From contig CALIIG010000192.1 in assembly GCA_938018155.1 (NCBI GenBank), positions 1-5,958 on the forward strand: 5,958 nucleotides of DNA, written 5' to 3'. This DNA is from an uncultured Prevotella sp. GTDB taxonomy: Bacteria > Bacteroidota > Bacteroidia > Bacteroidales > Bacteroidaceae. The notes beneath the pieces are model-generated. The model was not told where the DNA came from, ran no database searches, and worked only from the letters and a program-made list of their open reading frames with translations. A program made the translations under genes and the position numbers. Shown here one piece after another: positions 1 through 5,958 of this stretch. The number at the start of each line of letters is the position of its first letter. Position 1 is the stretch's first letter.

Positions 1-411
1 CAAAAGCAAATTCCCGGAAGCCCAGTGACGATGACTCATCTGGCGAATGACATTAAGGCGTGAAGAATCGGGCAGCAAGGCCGGGGCTATGCCATAATTA
101 AGCAGCTCGTTACAAATATTCAAATCCCACCCCCATGGACAAACGGCATCGGGTTGCAGACCTGAAAGCAACAGTTGCTGAAGCATATCAGGGGTTAAAA
201 ATTCTCCTTTACAATCTATATTAAGCTGCCGTGCCTTCTCTCTGGCGATGGTTTTATCTTCTGCTAAAATAATATCTCCGTCCGCGGCCCATAAGGAAGG
301 CAGGAAGCCTAAATTACGACGAATAAGACATGCCGCCCGCGGCGGTGTAAAATGCAACAGATTTGACGCAAGAGCCATGTCGTGTTCGGGATTAAAGACA
401 AACAATTTCAT
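1..411 (-). CDS. Conserved Bacteroidales protein of unknown function, N-terminal part (runs off left edge)
   Basis: The minus strand reads open from ATG at 411-409 to position 1 without a stop, giving 137 codons; the C-terminus lies outside the window. The protein starts MKLFVFNPEHDMALA, with the FNPEHD motif at residues 6-11, then FTPPRAA at 21-27, LGFLPSLWA at 34-42, and PWGWD at 92-96. There is no signal peptide or membrane segment in the visible part. From memory, proteins opening with FNPEHDIALA are common in Bacteroides and Prevotella and are annotated as hypothetical; I know no established activity and assign none. The start is chosen because the motif-bearing N-terminus begins directly at this Met and the leader upstream is A/T-rich. 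There is no clear Shine-Dalgarno sequence, which is usual for the phylum. The gene is divergent from the ATPase gene across a 151-bp gap. The protein-like composition and motif make coding very likely; function is unknown. Confidence 0.85.
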   Translation of the reverse strand, partial: MKLFVFNPEHDMALASNLLHFTPPRAACLIRRNLGFLPSLWAADGDIILAEDKTIAREKARQLNIDCKGEFLTPDMLQQLLLSGLQPDAVCPWGWDLNICNELLNYGIAPALLPDSSRLNVIRQMSHRHWASGNLLL

Positions 412-440
412 TGAAAGCCAAACATCTTATTTTCAAACAA

Positions 441-448
441 CAAAATTA
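441..448 (-). promoter_or_regulatory. Possible -7 box for the minus-strand gene
   Basis: Read on the minus strand this is TAATTTTG, which fits the Bacteroidetes -7 consensus TAnnTTTG. It would place the transcription start about 23 bases before the ATG at 411. No TTTG-type -33 box is found at the usual 19-21 bp spacing; the nearest similar sequence is a TTTA (plus-strand positions 474-477) about 25 bp away. The call rests on one box in A/T-rich DNA and is weak. Confidence 0.3.
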
Positions 449-512
449 CAAAACAAAACCGAAAATGATACTGTAAAAAAAGCCTAAACACGCCAAAAAT
501 TGCTATCTACAC

Positions 513-543
513 TTTGCATTTCTAAAAATTATCATTAACTTTG
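513..543 (+). promoter_or_regulatory. Bacteroidetes-type promoter (TTTG-N19-TAACTTTG) for the ATPase gene
   Basis: TTTG at 513-516 is separated by 19 bp from TAACTTTG at 536-543. This matches the primary-sigma promoter consensus of Bacteroidetes (TTTG, 19-21 bp, TAnnTTTG) exactly in both boxes. Transcription would be expected to start about seven bases further on, near 549-552. That leaves a leader of only about 11-14 bases before the ATG at 563, with no room for a normal ribosome binding site. It could also drive nifJ by read-through, since no terminator is visible between the two genes. Confidence 0.75.
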
Positions 544-562
544 CAAGGATAATAGACGCATT

Positions 563-1759
563 ATGGAACTATTGGAATCCTTCTTCCGTACCCACTCCTA
601 TCTTGTTGAGCATAATAATGCTTCTGTGCGTCGCGGCCTTATGGACGAGATAAACTGGGACGACCGTTTAATAGGCATCAAAGGAACCCGTGGAGTTGGG
701 AAAACTACCTTCTTACTTTCATATGCCAGGGAACGATTCGGGAAAGATAACCGAAAGTGTTTATATGTAAATATGAACAACTTTTACTTCCAGGGGCACG
801 ATTTTTCTGAGTTTGCAGGTAAGTTTGTGTCGCAGGGAGGAGAAGTTTTGTTACTCGACCAGGTTTTTAAGCAGCCCGATTGGAGCAATGAACTTCGGAA
901 GTGTTATGAATTATTCCCCGGGCTTAAAATTGTTTTTACGGGTTCAAGCGTAATGCGTTTGAAAACAGATTATCCCGCAATTCGGGATGTTCTGAAGTTT
1001 TATAATCTGCGGGGCTTTTCGTTTCGTGAGTTCCTTAACCTCATGGCGGGCACACACTTTCAGCCTTATACGCTCGACGAGATAGTGAATAACCATGAAC
1101 ATATCGTTAAGAAAATTCTGCCTTATGTAAGTCCTTCACAATACTTTAAGGATTATCTTCACCACGGTTTTTACCCATTCTTCTTAGAACATCGCAATTT
1201 TTCAGAGAACTTGCTTAAAACAATGAACATGATGGCAGAGGTTGACATCCTGTTTATTAAGCAGATTGAGCTGAAATATCTGACAAAAATCAAGAAACTT
1301 TTTTATCTTCTTGCCGTGGACGGACCGCAGGCTCCCAATATCAGTCAGCTGGCACACCTTATCGATACAAGCCGTGCTACGGTGATGAATTATATAAAAT
1401 ATCTTGCCGATGCGCGGTTGTTGAACATGATTTATTCGCCGGAGACGGGCTTTCCCAAGAAACCGGCAAAGGTGATGATGCACAATTCAAACCTGATGTA
1501 TGCCATATATCCGATAGCTGTCAACCGGCAGGATGTCATGGAAACATTCTTTGTAAACACCGTCTGGAAGGATCATGTTGTAAACGAAGGCAACAAACCA
1601 CAATGCTATATGATTGACAACAGCAGAAAGGTAAGGGTTTGCGATGCCTATCCGGCTAATAAATTGCGGTATAATTCAGAGACAATCTATGCCCGCTACA
1701 ATACAGAGGTAGGACATGACAACCAAATTCCCCTGTGGTTGTTTGGATTTCTGTATTAG
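563..1759 (+). CDS. AAA-type ATPase with C-terminal winged helix (AAA_14/DUF4143-like)
   Basis: A 398-residue cytoplasmic protein with no signal peptide or membrane segment. The N-terminal half is a P-loop ATPase: Walker A GTRGVGKTT at residues 41-49, a Walker B strand EVLLLDQV at 94-101, a sensor-1-like strand IVFTGSS at 123-129 and the family motif GFSFREFL at 151-158. A winged-helix-like segment follows at about 257-290 (SQLAHLIDTSRATVMNYIKYL). The C-terminal region, about 300-398, corresponds to the DUF4143-type nuclease-like fold but shows no clear active-site motif. Proteins of this layout are abundant in Bacteroidetes, and most have no known function; I can name neither substrate nor partner. 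Oddity: the residue after the Walker B Asp99 is Gln100, where most AAA proteins have the catalytic Glu, so hydrolysis may be slow or absent. The start is chosen because a strong promoter lies just upstream and the protein aligns from its first residues with the family as I recall it. It is followed 81 bp later by nifJ on the same strand. Confidence 0.88.
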   Translation: MELLESFFRTHSYLVEHNNASVRRGLMDEINWDDRLIGIKGTRGVGKTTFLLSYARERFGKDNRKCLYVNMNNFYFQGHDFSEFAGKFVSQGGEVLLLDQVFKQPDWSNELRKCYELFPGLKIVFTGSSVMRLKTDYPAIRDVLKFYNLRGFSFREFLNLMAGTHFQPYTLDEIVNNHEHIVKKILPYVSPSQYFKDYLHHGFYPFFLEHRNFSENLLKTMNMMAEVDILFIKQIELKYLTKIKKLFYLLAVDGPQAPNISQLAHLIDTSRATVMNYIKYLADARLLNMIYSPETGFPKKPAKVMMHNSNLMYAIYPIAVNRQDVMETFFVNTVWKDHVVNEGNKPQCYMIDNSRKVRVCDAYPANKLRYNSETIYARYNTEVGHDNQIPLWLFGFLY

Positions 1760-1840
1760 AACTAAACGAATAATTAACAGGCAATATTCTTTTTAAATAT
1801 TACAAGAACATTATAATTAAACATTAATCTTTAAAGCAAA

Positions 1841-4800
1841 ATGGCAAAAGAAAAGAAATTCATGACATGTGATGGCAATACAGCTGCCGCTCATGTGAGC
1901 TATATGTTCACAGAGGTAGCCGCTATTTATCCCATCACTCCGTCGTCACCAATGGCTGAGCACATTGACGAATGGGCAGCAAAAGGCCGTAAGAACCTCT
2001 TTGGTCAGACTGTTTCCGTACAGGAAATGGAGTCGGAAGGAGGTGCAGCTGGAGCTTTGCACGGCTCACTTCAGTCGGGAGCACTGACCTCAACTTATAC
2101 AGCCTCACAGGGATTGTTGCTGATGATTCCTAACATGTACAAGATAGCAGGAGAGCTTCTGCCTTGTGTTTTCAATGTATCAGCACGTACACTCGCAACC
2201 CATTCACTGTGTATCTTCGGTGATCATCAGGATGTCATGGCATGTCGACAGACCGGTTTCGCCATGTTCTGCTCGGGATCTGTACAGGAAGTAATGGATC
2301 TTTCTGCAGTTCCATATCTGTCAACTCTTGAATCACAAGTACCATTTATCAATTTCTTTGATGGTTTCCGCACATCTCATGAATACCAGAAGATTGAGGA
2401 AATGGACATGGAAGACGTTCGTCCTTTGGTTAACCCGGAATGGATAAAGCGTTTTCGCGACCGTGCTATGTCGCCTGAGCGTCCCGTTACGCGTGGTACC
2501 GCCGAGAATCCGGAGACTTTTTTTACACACCGTGAGGCATCGAATGCCTACTATGACAGGGTTCCTGAAATTGTTGAAAAGCATCTTGCCGAGGTCTCCA
2601 AGATTACCGGACGAGAGTATCACCTCTTTAACTATTATGGTGCAAAGGATGCTGAGAATATCATTATTTTGATGGGATCAGCCACTGAGCCTGCACGCGA
2701 GGCTATAGATTTCCTGACAAAGCAGGGCAAAAAGGTAGGTATGGTAGCCGTTCACCTTTATCGTCCGTTCTCAGTAGACGCTATTCGTAAGGCAATTCCT
2801 GACACAGTTAAACGCATTGCTGTATTGGATCGTACAAAAGAACCGGGCGCAGAGGGAGAACCTTTGTACTTAGACGTTAAGTCTGCACTCTATGAAGACC
2901 CACGCAAACCGTTTATTGTTGGTGGGCGTTACGGCTTAGGTTCATCAGATACAACACCAGCAAAGATTATCGCAGTGTTTAAAAACTTGGAGCTTCCTGA
3001 GCCTAAAAACCACTTTACAGTAGGTATTGTTGACGATGTTACGTTTACATCACTGCCCGAAGAGGAAGAAGTTCCAATGGGTAGCAAGTCAGTTTTTGAA
3101 GCAAAATTCTACGGTATCGGTTCCGATGGAACGGTTGGAGCCAACAAGAACTCTGTGCAGATTATTGGTAATAACACCAATAAATATTGCCAGGCCTACT
3201 TTTCTTATGACTCAAGAAAGTCGGGCGGCTTTACATGTTCACACTTGCGTTTCGGTGACGAACCGATACATTCTGCATACCAAGTAAACACACCTAATTT
3301 TGTTGCATGTCACGTTCAGGCTTATTTACACATGTATGATGTATGCCGTGGCCTTCGTAATAGTGGAACATTCCTGTTAAATACAATTTTTGATGGCGAT
3401 GAATTAGTTAACTTTATTCCGAATAAGCTCAAACGTTACTTCGCAAAGCACAACATAAAGGTTTACTATATCAATGCTACAAAGATTGGACAAGAGATAG
3501 GATTGGGCAACCGTACCAACACAATCCTCCAGAGTGCATTCTTCCGTATTACAAAAGTTATTCCTGAAGACCTCGCTATTGAGCAGATGAAGGAGTTTAT
3601 TGTTAAGTCATATGGCAAGAAGGGTGAGGACATTGTTAAGCAAAATTATGCTGCGGTTGACCGCGGAGGTGAATACAAAGAGCTTGCCGTTGATCCGGCC
3701 TGGGCTAATCTTGCTGATGATAAAGAGACACAAGATGATGCTCCTGCATTTGTAAAAGACCTTGTTCGCCCCATGAATTCACAAGCAGGCGACTTATTAA
3801 AAGTCTCCGATTTTGTAAAGTATGACACAATAGACGGTACATGGCAAAATGGAACTGCGGCTTATGAGAAGCGTGGTGTGGAGACCTTTGTTCCTGTATG
3901 GACCAGCGAAAACTGTATACAGTGTAATAAATGTGCCTTCTCTTGCCCGCACGCTGCCATTCGTCCTTTCGTCCTCGACGACGCAGAGTCTGCAGCTTTC
4001 GATGGCAACACGATTGATGTAGTAGCTCCAAAGACGCTAAAAGGCATGCAATTCCGCATTCAAGTTTCCGTACTCGACTGCCAAGGCTGTGAAAACTGTG
4101 CTGATGTTTGCCCAGGCAAGAAGGGTGAAAAGGCTCTTAAGATGGTTCCTTTCAATATTGATGAGCCTGAAATGCAACAGGAAATCAAGAACTGGGAGCA
4201 TCTTGTTAAGAATGTAAAATCAAAGCAACATCTTGTCGACATTAAACAAAATCCGAAAAATTCACAGTTTGCAACTCCTCTGTTTGAGTTCTCTGGTGCT
4301 TGTGCTGGTTGTGGAGAGACCCCATATGTCAAGCTGATTTCTCAACTGTTTGGCGACAGAGAGATGATTGCCAACGCAACAGGATGTTCATCAATCTATT
4401 CAGCTTCGGTTCCCTCTACGCCGTATACTACGAATGAGAACGGCCAAGGGCCAGCCTTTAACAACTCCTTATTCGAGGACTTCTGCGAGTTCGGTCTCGG
4501 TATGGCACTTGGAAACAAGAAGATGAAGGAGCGTATCAGCGTGCTACTTAACGAAATTATTGCCCGCGATGATACGCCGGCAGGTTTCAAAGAGGCCGCA
4601 CAAGAGTGGTTAGATGGCAAGAACGACGCTGACGCTTCAAAGGCAGCAGCCGCCAAGCTGAAGCCTTTCATTGAAGGCGGATGCTCAATTGGTTGCGACA
4701 TCTGCGCAGAACTGAAAACCCTCGACCACTATCTCATAAAGCGAAGCCAGTGGATTATCGGTGGCGACGGCGCATCATACGACATCGGCTACGGCGGTCT

Positions 4801-5434
4801 CGACCACGTTCTGGCATCTGGTGAGGATGTAAATATCCTGGTTCTTGATACTGAAGTTTACTCTAACACAGGTGGTCAGTCGTCTAAATCTACTCCTCTT
4901 GGTGCCATTGCACAGTTCGCTGCCAGTGGAAAGCGTATCAGTAAAAAGGACCTTGGTTTGATGCAGACAACGTATGGTTATATCTATGTGGCTCAAATTG
5001 CAATGGGTGCTGACAATAACCAGACTCTGAAAGCGATACGCGAGGCCGAGGCTTACCCAGGGCCATCGCTTATTATAGCTTACTCTCCATGTATCAATCA
5101 TGGTATTAAGGGTAAAGATGCTGATGGCAAGCCACGCAGTATGCACCGTTCACAACACGAGGAAGCCCTTGCGGTTGAATGTGGTTACTGGCATTTGTGG
5201 CGTTATAACCCTGCTTTAGCTGATGAGGGTAAGAATCCATTCCAGCTCGATTCAAAAGCACCGAATTGGGATTTCTTCCGTAATTATCTGCTGGGTGAGG
5301 TACGTTTTGCGTCTCTTCAAAAGGTTCGCCCTGTTGAAGCAGAGGAGCTTTATATTGAAACTGAGAAAGCAGCCAAGCGTCGTTATCAGGCATACATCCG
5401 CAAATCGCAGGAGGATTGGAGCGCACAGCTTTAA
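1841..5434 (+). CDS. nifJ: Pyruvate:ferredoxin (flavodoxin) oxidoreductase, single-chain type
   Basis: This cytoplasmic enzyme converts pyruvate, CoA and oxidised ferredoxin or flavodoxin to acetyl-CoA, CO2 and reduced carrier, using thiamine diphosphate (TPP) and three [4Fe-4S] clusters. At 1197 residues it has the full single-chain length. Domains in order: pyruvate/TPP domain with YPITPSS at 30-36, Glu66 and Arg116; domain II at about 270-372; gamma-type domain at about 425-610 (GSDGTVGANK at 427-436); EKR linker with EKR at 676-678; two-cluster ferredoxin domain with Cys692/695/698/702 and Cys747/750/753/757; TPP-binding domain with GGDG at 974-977, Asp976 and Asn1009. The proximal cluster ligands are Cys821, Cys824, Cys849 and Cys1084. 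These positions match the Desulfovibrio africanus enzyme residue for residue in the motifs, as I recall that sequence. The protein ends after YIRKSQEDWSAQL and lacks the C-terminal extension that shields the D. africanus enzyme from oxygen. Met1 is preferred over Met8; the leader (1760-1840) is A/T-rich, without a Shine-Dalgarno sequence or a good promoter match. A strong terminator follows. Confidence 0.97.
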   Translation: MAKEKKFMTCDGNTAAAHVSYMFTEVAAIYPITPSSPMAEHIDEWAAKGRKNLFGQTVSVQEMESEGGAAGALHGSLQSGALTSTYTASQGLLLMIPNMYKIAGELLPCVFNVSARTLATHSLCIFGDHQDVMACRQTGFAMFCSGSVQEVMDLSAVPYLSTLESQVPFINFFDGFRTSHEYQKIEEMDMEDVRPLVNPEWIKRFRDRAMSPERPVTRGTAENPETFFTHREASNAYYDRVPEIVEKHLAEVSKITGREYHLFNYYGAKDAENIIILMGSATEPAREAIDFLTKQGKKVGMVAVHLYRPFSVDAIRKAIPDTVKRIAVLDRTKEPGAEGEPLYLDVKSALYEDPRKPFIVGGRYGLGSSDTTPAKIIAVFKNLELPEPKNHFTVGIVDDVTFTSLPEEEEVPMGSKSVFEAKFYGIGSDGTVGANKNSVQIIGNNTNKYCQAYFSYDSRKSGGFTCSHLRFGDEPIHSAYQVNTPNFVACHVQAYLHMYDVCRGLRNSGTFLLNTIFDGDELVNFIPNKLKRYFAKHNIKVYYINATKIGQEIGLGNRTNTILQSAFFRITKVIPEDLAIEQMKEFIVKSYGKKGEDIVKQNYAAVDRGGEYKELAVDPAWANLADDKETQDDAPAFVKDLVRPMNSQAGDLLKVSDFVKYDTIDGTWQNGTAAYEKRGVETFVPVWTSENCIQCNKCAFSCPHAAIRPFVLDDAESAAFDGNTIDVVAPKTLKGMQFRIQVSVLDCQGCENCADVCPGKKGEKALKMVPFNIDEPEMQQEIKNWEHLVKNVKSKQHLVDIKQNPKNSQFATPLFEFSGACAGCGETPYVKLISQLFGDREMIANATGCSSIYSASVPSTPYTTNENGQGPAFNNSLFEDFCEFGLGMALGNKKMKERISVLLNEIIARDDTPAGFKEAAQEWLDGKNDADASKAAAAKLKPFIEGGCSIGCDICAELKTLDHYLIKRSQWIIGGDGASYDIGYGGLDHVLASGEDVNILVLDTEVYSNTGGQSSKSTPLGAIAQFAASGKRISKKDLGLMQTTYGYIYVAQIAMGADNNQTLKAIREAEAYPGPSLIIAYSPCINHGIKGKDADGKPRSMHRSQHEEALAVECGYWHLWRYNPALADEGKNPFQLDSKAPNWDFFRNYLLGEVRFASLQKVRPVEAEELYIETEKAAKRRYQAYIRKSQEDWSAQL

Positions 5435-5460
5435 GCCTCTAAACTCTCGTATTTTATAAT

Positions 5461-5503
5461 GAAAGCCCGAGGTCTACAGAATGGCCTCGGGCTTTCTTTT
5501 TTT
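5461..5503 (+). terminator. Intrinsic terminator of nifJ
   Basis: The left arm 5461-5474 (GAAAGCCCGAGGTC) pairs with the right arm 5483-5496 (GGCCTCGGGCTTTC). This makes a 14-bp stem with one G-U pair and an 8-base loop (TACAGAAT), followed by seven T residues at 5497-5503. It begins 27 bases after the nifJ stop codon. Stem, loop and T-run are all of standard intrinsic-terminator form, so nifJ transcription most likely ends here and the downstream palindrome array is probably not part of its message. Confidence 0.93.
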
Positions 5504-5810
5504 ATCTCATACACCAAAAGCGACAAAACTTACTCTCCTCCCCAACTTTACATGCTTATTACACAAGTTTTATTATACAAGTACGTATGTAATATTTAAC
5601 CTTCGACCTGTAACTGTAACTACTTTACGTGCTTTTTGTGAGTGTTCGGCGGCCGCCATACATGTTGTACGACGGCCGTCATACAAGGTGTTTGGCGGCC
5701 GTCATACGCGCGTACGGCGGCCGTCGAACAATATACACAATATAATAAAAGCAAAGACTTTAGAACCAAAAAACTTTAACTTAACACCATAAACCAACCA
5801 GCCCAACACC
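5504..5810. other. Non-coding region between the nifJ terminator and the glycosyltransferase-like start
   Basis: Apart from the palindrome array, I see nothing coding here. The stretch 5504-5643 is A/T-rich with no promoter of the TTTG/TAnnTTTG type; a short TGTAAC duplication lies at about 5609-5620. The stretch 5730-5810 is strongly A-rich, with a TATAAT at 5741-5746 that has no partner -35 box. It also holds a direct repeat AACACCAT at 5783-5790 and 5805-5812, the second copy running into the ATG at 5811. Open frames crossing this region show no protein-like composition. Confidence 0.6.
5644..5729. repeat. Array of four phased 18-bp palindromes (core CGGCCG)
   Basis: Four units start at 5644, 5667, 5690 and 5712: GTTCGGCGGCCGCCATAC, GTACGACGGCCGTCATAC, GTTTGGCGGCCGTCATAC and GTACGGCGGCCGTCGAAC. 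The consensus GTWYGRCGGCCGYCRWAC is its own reverse complement. Unit-to-unit distances are 23, 23 and 22 bp, with spacers ATGTT, AAGGT and GCGC. The array is about 64% G+C inside clearly A/T-rich flanks. Substitutions fall only at positions 3, 4, 6, 13, 15 and 16, and the variation permitted at each matches that of its symmetric partner. Possible roles are an operator array for a dimeric protein, a set of RNA hairpins, or a dispersed intergenic repeat of the genome; the window alone cannot decide. It does not resemble a CRISPR array or an intrinsic terminator. It lies 140 bp past the nifJ terminator and 81 bp before the ATG at 5811. Confidence 0.9.
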
Positions 5811-5903
5811 ATGAAGATACCGATTTGCCTACTTACTGATGATGAATTTACGCCTGACAGACGCGTGTACAAGATAAAGAGATGGATGGAGAACATACGA
5901 TAA
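5811..5903 (+). pseudogene. Possible broken 5' end of a GT-B glycosyltransferase gene
   Basis: ATG at 5811 opens a 30-codon frame ending in TAA at 5901. The first 22 residues, up to ...RVYKI, contain a hydrophobic strand (IPICLL) followed by TDDEFTPDRRVYKI. This resembles the N-terminus of family 4 type glycosyltransferases, where a first beta strand is followed by a PDxRVxK segment and a helix. The expected helix and second strand are cut off by the stop. Both other plus-strand frames stay open from about 5858 and 5878 to the window edge, but neither gives a convincing continuation. It may be a frameshifted gene, a remnant, a sequencing error, or a chance match in a short ORF. The start has no Shine-Dalgarno sequence and no recognisable Bacteroidetes promoter. 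The family resemblance rests on a short motif recognised by eye. Confidence 0.33.
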
Positions 5904-5958
5904 GCGACGCGGATCAACGCGTAAACGTGGCATCAAACTGGCAGAAATATCCCGAATT

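Noticed and set aside
248..487. Plus-strand 79-codon open frame
   Set aside because: It overlaps the minus-strand FNPEHD gene in antisense and has a low-complexity, basic composition with no recognisable motif; it also runs through the divergent promoter region.
1742..1792. Promoter directly before nifJ (TTTG at 1742-1745 or TATTCTTT at 1785-1792)
   Set aside because: The TTTG has no TAnnTTTG box at 19-21 bp, and TATTCTTT has two mismatches to the consensus and no -33 partner.
5644..5729. Array considered as CRISPR
   Set aside because: Repeats are only 18 bp and palindromic, and the spacers are 4-5 bp, far too short; there are no cas genes nearby.
5644..5729. Array considered as a second terminator for nifJ
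   Set aside because: No T-run follows on either strand, and a complete intrinsic terminator already lies at 5461-5503.
5741..5746. TATAAT as a -10 box upstream of 5811
   Set aside because: There is no TTGACA-like box upstream, where the array lies, and Bacteroidetes primary promoters do not use this consensus.
5481..5792. Plus-strand 103-codon open frame
   Set aside because: It begins inside the terminator loop and its reading is dictated by the palindrome array (repeated Arg-Arg-Pro-Ser), so it is a by-product of the repeats.
5783..5812. AACACCAT direct repeat as an attachment or target-site duplication
   Set aside because: The copies are only 8 bp, 22 bp apart, in A/C-rich sequence, with no mobile element between them; chance is likely.
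5702..5917. Minus-strand 71-codon open frame, hydrophobic
   Set aside because: It starts antisense to the possible glycosyltransferase start and ends in the array. The hydrophobic look comes from A/T-rich DNA; there is no promoter or motif support.

Overview
The window looks like chromosomal DNA of an anaerobic member of the Bacteroidales, most likely Prevotella or a close relative. Three things suggest this. A textbook Bacteroidetes promoter (TTTG, 19 bp, TAACTTTG) precedes one gene. The genes lack Shine-Dalgarno sequences and have A/T-rich start regions. The encoded proteins are of Bacteroidales type, including a homodimer-type pyruvate:ferredoxin oxidoreductase and a conserved 'FNPEHDxALA' protein of unknown function. 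The genus is an inference from protein style and was not tested.

Layout: (1) Positions 1-411, minus strand: the first 137 codons of a gene of unknown function that runs off the left edge. (2) Positions 412-562: a 151-bp divergent intergenic region with a strong plus-strand promoter and a weaker minus-strand candidate. (3) Positions 563-1759, plus: an AAA-type P-loop ATPase with a C-terminal winged helix (AAA_14/DUF4143-like), whose Walker B motif ends in Asp-Gln instead of Asp-Glu. (4) Positions 1841-5434, plus: a complete 1197-residue pyruvate:ferredoxin (flavodoxin) oxidoreductase, nifJ, with all twelve cluster cysteines and the thiamine diphosphate site, followed by a strong intrinsic terminator at 5461-5503. 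(5) Positions 5504-5810: non-coding DNA with a GC-rich array of four 18-bp palindromes in regular 22-23 bp phase (5644-5729), in otherwise A/T-rich sequence. (6) From 5811, plus: a short reading frame that begins like a GT-B glycosyltransferase but stops after 30 codons.

The central biology is ordinary: nifJ makes acetyl-CoA, CO2 and reduced ferredoxin from pyruvate (or runs in reverse) in anaerobic metabolism. The ATPase lies 81 bp upstream on the same strand with no terminator seen between, so the two could share a transcript, but nothing in the sequence shows a functional link. The feature most worth pursuing is the palindrome array between the nifJ terminator and the possible broken glycosyltransferase start. 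I found no RNA genes, insertion sequences or CRISPR arrays.
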